A stretch of 24,235 nucleotides of DNA from Anaerolineales bacterium (GTDB lineage: Bacteria; Chloroflexota; Anaerolineae; Anaerolineales; Villigracilaceae), in NCBI GenBank assembly GCA_016928525.1, contig JAFGKO010000010.1, forward strand, positions 1 to 24,235, written 5' to 3'. Every line of letters begins with the position of its first letter. Position 1 is the stretch's first letter. Under the pieces are notes generated by a model. That model saw nothing but the letters and a program-made list of their open reading frames with translations, ran no database searches and was not told the origin of the DNA. Positions 1-7,857 of this stretch are shown here, piece after piece. The position numbers and the translations under genes were made by a program.

Positions 1-637
1 AATGTTCGGATGATCCTCTCCCAAATTGACTTCCCAAATTTTAATGGCTCGTTCGAAGTTGACTTTTGCCCCTTCATAATCACCTTGGGCTTGCAACACT
101 TGGCCCAAGTTATTGATCCCCATTGCAATGTCCGGATGATCCTCTCCCAAATTGGCTTCCCAAATTTTAATGGCTCGTTCGAAGTTGACTTTGGCTCCTT
201 TATAATCGCCTTGGGCTTGCAACACTTGGCCCAAGTTATTGATCCCCATTGCAATGTCCGGATGATCCTCTCCCAAATTGATTTCCAAAATTCGAATGGC
301 ACGCTCGAAAGCGATTTTGGCTCCATCGTAATCGCCTTGAGCAAGCGCCACACCACCCAGATTGTTGATAACCCTTGCTACATGCGGATGATTCTCGTCC
401 AAGCTGGTTTCCAAAATCCGAATGGCACGCTCGAAAGCGGCTTTGGCTCCTTCATAAACGCCTTGACTGCGTAGCACTTCGCCCAGGTTGTTAACATCCC
501 TGGCAACGTTGGGATGGTTTGACCCGAAGGCGGCCTCATCAATCTGCAAAGCGCGCTTGAAGGCAACTTTGGCTCCTTCGTAATCACCTTGGTCACGTAG
601 CACTATACCCAGGTTGCTAGAGGTAGTTGCAACGTCA
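1..637 (-). repeat. Tandem 126-bp repeats encoding 42-residue TPR units
   Basis: Units recur every 126 bp; the marker ggatgatcctctccc begins at 8, 134 and 260, with diverged versions at 386 and 512. The units at 8-133 and 134-259 differ at only about five positions by eye, while units further right, nearer the protein's middle, are progressively more diverged. Each unit encodes one tetratricopeptide repeat of the form NNLGxVLxAQGDYxGAKxxF with a connecting EDHPDI or similar. The array continues off the left edge, so total copy number is unknown. Confidence 0.9.
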
Positions 638-2682
638 ATATGATTTTCGCCAAACAAATCTTTTCGTAAATTTAACACCTTCTCAAGAGTTTCTTTTGCT
701 TCATCATATTTTCCCAAATCTGTTAAGACTCCACCCAGTGCATTAAGATCATGTAAAGTTTTTGCGTGTTCTACGCCGTAGTTATGTTTATCAAGCTCCA
801 AAGCTTTACGAACCCATTTTTCTACATCATTATATGTAGCCACTGTATCACCAAAATAAGCTAGCTCATAGTACAAGTCAGAAAGTGAATCTAACTTTGT
901 CTTCTTTGCATGCTCAGCAATCTCAACAGCATGTAAATAATAGACGTCTAGCAAAGAAGCATTTCCGGTTGTATCGATTTCCCCATTTATTGAATTTAGC
1001 AAAAGTACCAAAGAACTTAGTAAGGGCTCCAACATTAATTTGTTTTTGTCTTTGAATCGTGCGAATTCAGAAATAATTGGGTGCACAAGCGGCTTATCTT
1101 CTGCTAATCGAACTAAGCCAATTGCTGAAATACGATACAGGTCTGATTTGACTTCCTTGTTATCTAAATCTAAGACTTGCTTAAAAATATCTAATGGGAT
1201 TGGAACATTTGTGGCGCAGTATCCAATGATCTTGAAAATTCTTTGTTGGTTCTCATCTTTTAGCTCTTGCCAGGAGAGTTGAAAAGTTGCAAGTAAGCTG
1301 AGTTCGTGGTCGGTGGGGTTAGTGATCTCCAATTCTTTGAACCATTCCTCCTGCATGGACTCGTGGGCAAGGATGTCTTCGAGTTCTTGCATGTAATGCG
1401 AAATTTCAAACTCAGTGATGTTGATGTAATTGGCAGCCAGTTCAAGCGCCAGCGGTAAATATCCGAGTTTCTCGGCCAGTGCTTTTCTGTCTTTTTTAGA
1501 TGCTTCGCGATCCAGCGTTCTCCCCAGAAATTCCAGACTTTCGGTTTCGTTGAAAATATCTAGTTCCTGAGTTTGCAAGCCAGCTGATTTGGGGAAATCT
1601 TTCCGTCGGGAAGTGATGAGCAATCGCAAAGAAGGGTGGTGGAAACGACTCAATACATTTCCAGTTTTGGTGACATCTTCGAAGTTATCCAAAATTAGCA
1701 GGCGCGGGCCATCCGTTTGCCAGGTTTTTAAGGTGTATGCTACTTGTTCTGGTTGTTTATCGTAAGCCAATCCCATGTGCGTGCCACACAATGCGATGGA
1801 TGCGTCTAATGTTTCTGGGTCGCGCAAGTCCAGCCAATGCACGCCTTTGAAGGCATGTCCGTAGCGGTAGGCGAATTCCACCGCCAGTTGGGTCTTGCCG
1901 ATCCCACCCATGCCAGTGATGGCTTGGGAAATCACGATGGACCTCACCCCCGTCCCTTTATCATCCCCGAAGGGGGCTCCCACAGGGAAAGGGGAGCACA
2001 GGCCTTTTTCAAGTTCCGCTAATTCCGCTTCGCGGCCGGTGAAGAGCGCGTTACGCGGGAAGGGGATGTAGGAGCCGGGTGGCAAACCGCCAGGAGCGGT
2101 TGGAATACCAACTTGAAGGTCTGGATAAACTTCCTTGATCACTTCGATGGGCAGCGCAAACGAAGGTCTCCCGATTTCATCGTTCTTGATGCCCTGTTGC
2201 AGCACGCCAACCACCACGCCCAGTTTTTCATCTAATACTGGAGCGCCGCTGAAACCGTGCGTAATATGTTTCGAATCCAGTTGCAAGATTTTATAACCCT
2301 GCGGCGTGGTCGTCCAGCCCATGATCGTGCCTGCGCCGTTCAAGCCGCGAAATTCGATTTGTGGATAGCCGAAAATCGAAAAGGGATTGCCCTTGCTGGA
2401 TTGGGAAGTGGAAAAGGGCAGGGGTATATGCTCTATTTCTTCAATTGGCTGCAAAATAGCCAAATCGTATTCCCCTTTGGGGCTGAAGTAGATCACATCC
2501 GCTTTGAAATGCGATATCTGCCCTTCAAGCTGGCAGTCGATTTGCCGCCCCGGTTTGTAATACTCTGCGATGACGTGCGCGCAGGTCAGGATCAATCCGC
2601 CGGACACGAAGAAGCCTGTCCCCAAAATGGTCTTCGATTTGGGGTCCGATTTGATGCCAACGATGCCTGCGCGAATGTCCAT
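1..2682 (-). CDS. Trypsin-like protease / NB-ARC NTPase / TPR protein (partial, C-terminus outside window)
   Basis: The minus-strand frame is open from ATG 2682 to the window edge (894 codons), so the C-terminus is missing. Residues 1-190 form a trypsin-fold serine protease with a full apparent triad: His36 in CAHV, Asp73 in YDLAIL, Ser145 in GFSGAPV. Residues 210-420 form an NB-ARC STAND NTPase: FTGRE entry motif, P-loop GMGGIGKT (257-264), Walker B LLILDNF (328-334), LITSRR (355-360), and a GLPL-like LGYLPLAL (406-413). An AT-rich helical middle follows, then at least six 42-residue TPRs from about residue 640. Proteins of this plan are known as ligand-gated signalling or defence ATPases: TPRs sense, NB-ARC oligomerises, the N-terminal enzyme is the effector. 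That role is inferred here. The start follows AGGGGAGA and lies 27 nt after the kinase gene, so the two are probably co-transcribed. No signal peptide is visible, so it is probably cytoplasmic. Confidence 0.9.
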   Translation of the reverse strand, partial: MDIRAGIVGIKSDPKSKTILGTGFFVSGGLILTCAHVIAEYYKPGRQIDCQLEGQISHFKADVIYFSPKGEYDLAILQPIEEIEHIPLPFSTSQSSKGNPFSIFGYPQIEFRGLNGAGTIMGWTTTPQGYKILQLDSKHITHGFSGAPVLDEKLGVVVGVLQQGIKNDEIGRPSFALPIEVIKEVYPDLQVGIPTAPGGLPPGSYIPFPRNALFTGREAELAELEKGLCSPFPVGAPFGDDKGTGVRSIVISQAITGMGGIGKTQLAVEFAYRYGHAFKGVHWLDLRDPETLDASIALCGTHMGLAYDKQPEQVAYTLKTWQTDGPRLLILDNFEDVTKTGNVLSRFHHPSLRLLITSRRKDFPKSAGLQTQELDIFNETESLEFLGRTLDREASKKDRKALAEKLGYLPLALELAANYINITEFEISHYMQELEDILAHESMQEEWFKELEITNPTDHELSLLATFQLSWQELKDENQQRIFKIIGYCATNVPIPLDIFKQVLDLDNKEVKSDLYRISAIGLVRLAEDKPLVHPIISEFARFKDKNKLMLEPLLSSLVLLLNSINGEIDTTGNASLLDVYYLHAVEIAEHAKKTKLDSLSDLYYELAYFGDTVATYNDVEKWVRKALELDKHNYGVEHAKTLHDLNALGGVLTDLGKYDEAKETLEKVLNLRKDLFGENHIDVATTSSNLGIVLRDQGDYEGAKVAFKRALQIDEAAFGSNHPNVARDVNNLGEVLRSQGVYEGAKAAFERAIRILETSLDENHPHVARVINNLGGVALAQGDYDGAKIAFERAIRILEINLGEDHPDIAMGINNLGQVLQAQGDYKGAKVNFERAIKIWEANLGEDHPDIAMGINNLGQVLQAQGDYEGAKVNFERAIKIWEVNLGEDHPNI
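1939..1998 (-). repeat. Palindromic repeat-like insert inside the protease/NB-ARC linker
   Basis: This GC-rich stretch encodes Ser/Pro/Gly-rich residues 229-248 (SPFPVGAPFGDDKGTG) between an entry motif (FTGREAELAELEKGL) and the P-loop segment (SIVISQAITGMGGIGKT) that I would expect to be nearly adjacent. It contains the hairpin CCCC-TTCG-GGG and flanking CCCTTT/AAAGGG arms. It resembles the intergenic palindromic repeats of the CCTCACCCCC type common in many bacterial genomes. Insertion in frame is inferred; the reading frame is intact. Confidence 0.5.
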
Positions 2683-2709
2683 GGGAGGTCTCCCCTGATA
2701 TGGGTTGCT

Positions 2710-4710
2710 CTATTCCGTCTCGGCATTCATGACGCAGCGCAGGCCCACGTAAGCGCCGTAATAGCTCGGGTCCATTTCGAAGCGCGTGTCGCTGCGCGCG
2801 GTCCCGGATTTGACGCCAAACACATGGAATGAACCGCCGCGTAGAACGCGTTTGCCCTGCGCGGTCAGTCTTTCGCGGCCATCCTCCGGGTCGTATGGGT
2901 AGGGTTGGAACAGCGAACTGGTCCACTCCCAGACGTTGCCTGAGAGATCGTAGACTCCGTAAATGCTCTGTCCCTGTTCGTACTGGTCCACGGGGGTGGT
3001 ATCCTCTTCGCAGCCGGCCAGATTCGAGTAGAAGCAACTGCGCTCCTGGCTCTCCCAGGGATAAACGCGTCCGTCCGTGCCGCGCGCGGCTTTTTCCCAC
3101 TCGGCTTCGGTAGGCAGGCGCGCGCCTCGCCAGTCGCAATAGGCTCTCGCCATCCACCAGTCCACGTATAGCACGGGGTAATCCGCAAAGTGCTGGTTGT
3201 TGTAATATGTGGAGCGCGTGATAGAGCCAGGCTGTTTGGGTCGCCTGCATTCGGGTGAATTGCATCGGGCGTACATCTCATTTGTGACTTCGAATTGATC
3301 GATATAGAACGCCTCCAGGAAGACCGTGTGGGCGGGGCGCGAAAACACATCGACGCTGTCGTCGCTGCCCATGCTGAACTCCCCGGCTGGGACGAGGCGC
3401 ATGGGAACCCCTTTGCCATCTTTGATCTCTTCCGGGAGGGCGGCTTCGGTAGGTGGGGCGGTCGTCGCAGATGCCGCAACGGCTATCTCCGTCTCTGTAG
3501 GGGAAATCGTCGTTGGCAAGGGCGGCTTGATCGTTGGCGATGCCGCCACTTGCTGAACAACCGGAGCGGAGGTGGGTCCAAAGTCGATGTAAAACAGATC
3601 GGGGTTGTTGTACAAAAACCAGCAGCCGCCGATCGCTGCAACGAGGATCGCCCCGCCGAATAGCGCTATCAGGATAGCGGGAAGCACCAGATTCTTCTTG
3701 CGCCGGGTCGCAGGTGGGATGGCTGGCGTAGCAGGCGCGTAAGACGGTTGTGGGGTAGGGGTAACCGCAGGCGTAGAAGGCGCGGGAGTGGGAATGGGCT
3801 GTCTTTCTACCGTTCCGGTCATCTGCGCCCGCAGTTTTTCCACCTTGATGGAGGAGGCGGTCACCTTCTCGCCGGTCAGCAATCTCTCTAATTCACTCAC
3901 GAAGACATGGATATCTGCGTAGCGATTTTCCGGATCCTTGGCCAGCACTTTGAGCATGACCGATTCGACATCCCGTGGCAGGTCTGGAATATAGTTGGTG
4001 GGGAGCGGTAAGGGTTCACTGGCTTGTTTGAGCAGCACGCCCGCCGGGGTGTCGGCTTTGTAGGGACGACGGCCGGTGATCATTTCATATAGCACAACCC
4101 CCAGGGAATACATATCAGACTTTGCTGTGGTTTCGCCGATCCATTGCTCGGGAGCCATATAATCGGGCGTGCCAAGTCCAGCGCCGGTCCCGGTAATAAC
4201 TGTGGTATCCCTTCCCTTGTCTCCATATACCTTCACCAGCCCAAAATCTGTCAACATGGGCTCCCCATTTTTAGTCAGCAGGATGTTGGAGGGTTTGATA
4301 TCCCTATTGATGATATTTTGATCGTGGACATATTCCAGTGCATGCGCGATGGGCATGAGCATTTGAACCGCTTCCCGCCAGGGGATGGGTTTCCCAAGCC
4401 GGTCTTTGAGCGTGCCGCCGGGCAAATAAACCATCACCAGATACGGTGCGCCCTCGAACTCGCCGTAATCGATTACGGGAACAATGTTGGGGTGCGAAAG
4501 CCTGCCCAGTGATTTGGCTTCACGCTCGAAACGCTTGAGCAGCATCTCCATTTCACCTGCCGAAAAAACTTCGCGCCGGATGACTTTTACGGCTACTTCG
4601 CGCTCGAGGCGGGTATCCAGGGCCTTGTAGACGGTGGCCATGCCGCCTTCCCCGATTAATTCAAGAATTTGATAACGTCCAATATCTCGCCCAATCATCT
4701 CATCAGACAT
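2710..4710 (-). CDS. Membrane Ser/Thr protein kinase with C-terminal SUMF1/FGE-like domain
   Basis: The 666-residue protein has a Pkn2-type kinase domain (about 12-275): glycine loop IGEGGMATVYKA (19-30), ATP lysine K42, catalytic loop INRDIKPSN with Asp137, DFG at 155-157, APE at 186-188. The usual HRD histidine is Asn135. A Pro/Thr-rich linker leads to one membrane segment (about 341-367), a second low-complexity linker, and an FGE-sulfatase/SUMF1 domain (about 433-662) with PAGEFSMGS, ARLPTEAEWEKAARG, GNVWEWTSS and RVLRGGSF. The segment after RGGSF has no cysteines, so formylglycine-generating activity is unlikely; ligand binding outside the membrane is inferred. The kinase should be cytoplasmic. 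ATG 4710 follows AGAGGG at suitable spacing. It is the first gene of the operon with the protease/NB-ARC/TPR gene and a close paralogue of the kinase at 7854-9779. Confidence 0.93.
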   Translation of the reverse strand: MSDEMIGRDIGRYQILELIGEGGMATVYKALDTRLEREVAVKVIRREVFSAGEMEMLLKRFEREAKSLGRLSHPNIVPVIDYGEFEGAPYLVMVYLPGGTLKDRLGKPIPWREAVQMLMPIAHALEYVHDQNIINRDIKPSNILLTKNGEPMLTDFGLVKVYGDKGRDTTVITGTGAGLGTPDYMAPEQWIGETTAKSDMYSLGVVLYEMITGRRPYKADTPAGVLLKQASEPLPLPTNYIPDLPRDVESVMLKVLAKDPENRYADIHVFVSELERLLTGEKVTASSIKVEKLRAQMTGTVERQPIPTPAPSTPAVTPTPQPSYAPATPAIPPATRRKKNLVLPAILIALFGGAILVAAIGGCWFLYNNPDLFYIDFGPTSAPVVQQVAASPTIKPPLPTTISPTETEIAVAASATTAPPTEAALPEEIKDGKGVPMRLVPAGEFSMGSDDSVDVFSRPAHTVFLEAFYIDQFEVTNEMYARCNSPECRRPKQPGSITRSTYYNNQHFADYPVLYVDWWMARAYCDWRGARLPTEAEWEKAARGTDGRVYPWESQERSCFYSNLAGCEEDTTPVDQYEQGQSIYGVYDLSGNVWEWTSSLFQPYPYDPEDGRERLTAQGKRVLRGGSFHVFGVKSGTARSDTRFEMDPSYYGAYVGLRCVMNAETE

Positions 4711-4760
4711 GGTGGTTCCCTCTTTTTACATTGTTAGGACTACACAGTTCGCGAGATAGT

Positions 4761-4805
4761 GCCGAAAATAGGGGTGCGAGCGCCGCTTGCACCCCTATTT
4801 TCGGC
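4761..4805. repeat. 45-nt near-perfect inverted repeat in a divergent intergenic region
   Basis: Arms 4761-4781 and 4785-4805 are complementary over 21 positions with one mismatch (G/U-compatible on one strand) around a 3-nt GCC loop. It lies upstream of both neighbouring genes: the kinase starts leftward at 4710 and the GH5 gene rightward at 4943. It therefore cannot end either transcript after its coding region. It could be a repetitive palindromic element, a leader hairpin of the kinase mRNA, or a cruciform operator. No T-tract of note follows on either side. Confidence 0.85.
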
Positions 4806-4868
4806 CTCTCCCATTCAACTGCGTAACTCCTGATTGTATAGAAATACTATAGCACAAATTTGCCCAAA

Positions 4869-4877
4869 TGGTACAAT
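4869..4877 (+). promoter_or_regulatory. Candidate extended -10 promoter for the GH5 gene
   Basis: TGGTACAAT matches the extended -10 form TGnTAnAAT. No good -35 hexamer sits 16-18 nt upstream. Transcription would start near 4884, giving a leader of about 60 nt before ATG 4943. Just upstream is a small inverted repeat, TATAG-AAATA-CTATA (4837-4851). Confidence 0.4.
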
Positions 4878-4942
4878 CCGCTCGGAAAATAGTTGGGGCG
4901 GATTGGCAATCGGCCCCACGAACCTACTGAGGAAGATTCTCT

Positions 4943-6820
4943 ATGATCAAAACCGATGGCATTCACTTCAAAGACGAGCATAACCGCAGGCTGTTGCTGC
5001 GCGGGGTCAACTTGGGTGGCAGCAGCAAGGTTCCCTATCCGGGCGGCGCAACCTACATCAGCAAAGGCTTTTTCGATCATCGCGATGTCTCCTTTGTGGG
5101 GCGTCCCTTCCCGCTAGAGGAGGCCGACGAACATTTCCGGCGGCTTAAAGCCTGGGGGCTGACCTTCCTGCGCTTCCTGGTCACCTGGGAGGCGATAGAA
5201 CACGCCGGCCCCGGCCAATACAACGAGGCCTATCTCGACTACCTGCGTGCAATCGTCAAAAAAGCGGGCGAGCACGGCTTCACGCTCTTCGTTGACCTGC
5301 ACGAGGATGTCTGGAGTCGTTTTACTGGCGGCGACGGCGCGCCCGGCTGGACGCTGGAAGCGGTCGGCTTTGACATGACTCGTTTCGCGGAAACTGGCGC
5401 GGCAATTGTCCACCAAACGCACGGCGACCCGTTCCCGCGCATGATCTGGCCGACCAACAATCACAAGCTGGCTGCCGCTACCATGTGGACGCTGTTCTTC
5501 GGCGGGAATGACTTCGCTCCTGAAACCAAAATCGACGGCGAACCCGCCCAGGATTATTTGCAACGCCATTACATCGCGGCTATTCGGCAGGTGGCGGAGC
5601 GCCTGGCGGACTTCGAACACGTGCTCGGCTACGATACGCTCAACGAGCCTGCTGCGGGCTACATCGGTCTCTCCACACTCGAGGCTGCCCCCTGGACGCT
5701 GAAAATCGGTCCGACGCCCACACCATTCCAGTCCATGCTGCTAGGCGCGGGTATCCCACAGGAAGTGGGCCTCTACGAATTAAAGGCCACCAGTCCCAAG
5801 AAGGTTGGTACGCAAGTGATGAACCCGAGCGGCCAGTCCGTATGGCGTGAGGGATGCGAGCCCATCTGGAAACAGCACGGCGTCTGGGATTTCGTCGGCG
5901 GCCAGCCGCGTTTGCTGCGCCCTGATTACTTTGCCCGCGTAAACGGCCGAGCAGTGGACTTCAACCAGGATTATTTCCGCCCGTTCGCCAACCGTTTTGC
6001 GCAAGCTATCCGTCAGGTGGATTTCGGCGCAATCATCTTCGTGGAAGCCGAGCCCGAGAAAGAGCAGCCAGCCTGGGGTGAGTCCGATGCGAAAAATATC
6101 GTCTCGGTCCCGCACTGGTATGATGCCTACGTCCTGATGCTCAAAGATTTCCATCCCTGGCTGGGCGTGGATTCCCGCGAAGCAAAACTGGTTCTCACGC
6201 CCTGGGGTGTGCGCAAAAGTTACGCGGAGCAGGTCGAGCGCTACAAGCGCCAGGCGCAAGAGGAGATGGGTGGCGTGCCGACCGTGATCGGCGAGACCGG
6301 CATCGCCTTCGATTTGCAGGACAAGCGCGCTTACAAAACAGGCGATTTTCGTACCGCTATCCGCGCCATGGACCGCACGCTGCGCGCCATGGATGACGTC
6401 CTGGTGAGCTATACGCTCTGGAACTACACGGCCGATAACACCAATGCACGCGGCGACCTGTGGAACGACGAAGACCTGTCCATTTTCAGCCGCGACCAGC
6501 AGACCGATCCGAAAGATATCAATTCGGGCGGGCGCGCGCTGGAAGCGGTCGTACGACCGTATGCCAGCAAGATCGCCGGTGAACCGCTCAAGATGTCATT
6601 CGATATTCATCGTAGACGATTCGATTTCGAATTCCAGCATGACCTCGCAGTCAAGGCACCAAGCGAGATTTTTGTCCCCAATTTTCAATATCCCTATGGC
6701 ATCCGTGTCAAGCTTTCAGATGGGTCTTTTGAGCACGATAAAGAGCGACAGACGTTGATATACAAACACACGCTGCATCAACGAGTGCATCGTGTGCGCA
6801 TCGAGCCAGAGGTGGGCTAA
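4943..6820 (+). CDS. GH5-family beta-glycosidase, glycosylceramidase/steryl-glucosidase-like
   Basis: The protein has 625 residues and no signal peptide or membrane segment, so it is probably cytoplasmic. The start MIKTDGIHFKDEHNRRLLLRG leads into GVNLGGSSKVP, which resembles the N-terminus of the GH5 subgroup holding fungal glycosylceramidases and ergosteryl-beta-glucosidases (GH5_12). The acid/base glutamate is likely Glu235 in DTLNEP; the nucleophile is likely Glu451 in VIGETGIAFD, followed by the KRAYKTGD segment typical of that group. Other family features are LHEDVWSRFTGGDGAPGW (119-136) and SYTLWNYTADN. It would cleave a beta-glucoside or other glycoside with a large aglycone; the substrate is inferred, and glycosyl-hopanoids or glycolipids are possible. 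It is transcribed against its neighbours and lies between two kinase units. ATG 4943 follows GAGGAAG (about 4930-4936) at good spacing. Confidence 0.85.
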   Translation: MIKTDGIHFKDEHNRRLLLRGVNLGGSSKVPYPGGATYISKGFFDHRDVSFVGRPFPLEEADEHFRRLKAWGLTFLRFLVTWEAIEHAGPGQYNEAYLDYLRAIVKKAGEHGFTLFVDLHEDVWSRFTGGDGAPGWTLEAVGFDMTRFAETGAAIVHQTHGDPFPRMIWPTNNHKLAAATMWTLFFGGNDFAPETKIDGEPAQDYLQRHYIAAIRQVAERLADFEHVLGYDTLNEPAAGYIGLSTLEAAPWTLKIGPTPTPFQSMLLGAGIPQEVGLYELKATSPKKVGTQVMNPSGQSVWREGCEPIWKQHGVWDFVGGQPRLLRPDYFARVNGRAVDFNQDYFRPFANRFAQAIRQVDFGAIIFVEAEPEKEQPAWGESDAKNIVSVPHWYDAYVLMLKDFHPWLGVDSREAKLVLTPWGVRKSYAEQVERYKRQAQEEMGGVPTVIGETGIAFDLQDKRAYKTGDFRTAIRAMDRTLRAMDDVLVSYTLWNYTADNTNARGDLWNDEDLSIFSRDQQTDPKDINSGGRALEAVVRPYASKIAGEPLKMSFDIHRRRFDFEFQHDLAVKAPSEIFVPNFQYPYGIRVKLSDGSFEHDKERQTLIYKHTLHQRVHRVRIEPEVG

Positions 6821-6852
6821 AAATATCTGGTTATGCTGCTTAGGTAAAAGGA

Positions 6853-7857
6853 TCATTTCTTCGGGCAGCGCTTCGGCTCTTCCCAGTTGCCTTCGAAGCC
6901 CTGTGCGGTCCAGCAAGTGTTGTCCACAGCATATAATTTCTTAAGCGGGTAGTCCGCGCCGCCTTTGATGGGCGAGCCGGCATCCTCTTTTATGAAGCGA
7001 TCCACGTAATCCAGGTCGGCGATTTCCTTCAAGCCTGCATCCGCGATGACGCCGAACATGAAGCGGTTCTCCACCAGCCCGCGTTTGAAGGCAAACTGCA
7101 CTGTGGCGTTCTTGCCAGCGTTCACACGCACCCAGGCCAGGTCGGGGTCGTCGTCATCCGGTCCGCGCCCGCCATCGAAGATGACTTTGTCATATCCATC
7201 GCCGGGCAGCGGCGCATCCGATTTTTCGGCGGACAGGCCGCCCGTATCGTGATCGGTATCCCGCACCACCTGGACGTTGTCCGTGCTCCACTCCACGCTG
7301 TAGGGCGGGCGGGCGATAACAATATAATCGCCAAAACCGTCGGCATCCAGGTCCAGTTCTACGCCATATTGAATGCTAATTTCGTTGTTCGGGTTCGCGC
7401 CGACCAGGGCAATCGAAACGTAGTAGAACTTCTCGTCCATGCTCAGGTTGTAACTGGCGATATCCAGGTCGGGGATGTAACTCATGTCCTGCGTAAAAGG
7501 ACGCTCAAAGAGGTTGATGTCGTAGGAGTCCCCGTAGGGTGCGCGTTGTTCTACAGCAGTGTCCACGCAGACGACGTCATAGATCAGCTTGCCCATTTTC
7601 ACAGAAGTCGGCGGAACAAACACATGTGAAACTGGGGGTGTCTGCGTGGGCAATTCTTCGGTCGGTGAAGGGGTCGCGGTCACGGTGGACGGGGGAGGTT
7701 GTGTGGTGGTCGCCAACGCTTCGGGAGCCTCTGTGATGGGTTGGGCTTCTGGCTGTTCGGGCGGGTTCCCCAGGACTCCCGGCAGGCTACAGGCTAACAC
7801 AGCCAGGAGAAGCGATACGCCAAATAAAAAGATGGGCTTATGCTTGGATGTTTTCAT
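6853..7857 (-). CDS. Lipoprotein of unknown function, coupled to a kinase gene
   Basis: The 334-residue product starts with a lipoprotein signal peptide (FLFGVSLLLAVLAC; lipobox LAVLAC, Cys23) and a Pro/Thr-rich tether, so it should be anchored outside the cytoplasmic membrane. The folded part (about 85-320) is acidic and includes DLDADGFGDY, whose Asp/Gly pattern could bind calcium. I do not recognise a characterised family. The start codon overlaps the stop of the upstream kinase gene as ATGA (7854-7857), implying translational coupling and joint production. A role as an extracytoplasmic partner of the kinase's SUMF1-like domain is inference. The C-terminus contains two cysteines (CWTAQGF and RCPKK) that could form a disulfide. 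Confidence 0.85.
   Translation of the reverse strand: MKTSKHKPIFLFGVSLLLAVLACSLPGVLGNPPEQPEAQPITEAPEALATTTQPPPSTVTATPSPTEELPTQTPPVSHVFVPPTSVKMGKLIYDVVCVDTAVEQRAPYGDSYDINLFERPFTQDMSYIPDLDIASYNLSMDEKFYYVSIALVGANPNNEISIQYGVELDLDADGFGDYIVIARPPYSVEWSTDNVQVVRDTDHDTGGLSAEKSDAPLPGDGYDKVIFDGGRGPDDDDPDLAWVRVNAGKNATVQFAFKRGLVENRFMFGVIADAGLKEIADLDYVDRFIKEDAGSPIKGGADYPLKKLYAVDNTCWTAQGFEGNWEEPKRCPKK

Noticed and set aside
10..474. Plus-strand repetitive ORF across the left repeats
   Set aside because: It is the antisense shadow of the TPR-coding frame; its periodicity comes from the 126-bp TPR units, and the minus frame has clear domain motifs.
1..637. Regular repeats considered as a CRISPR or satellite array
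   Set aside because: There are no spacers; the units are contiguous 126-bp coding repeats of a TPR protein.
2525..3479. Long overlapping ORFs in other frames of the kinase gene, and similar ones across the MttB, RIO, S9 and ABC genes
   Set aside because: They are antisense or frame-shifted shadows without recognisable motifs; the main frames show full domain signatures.
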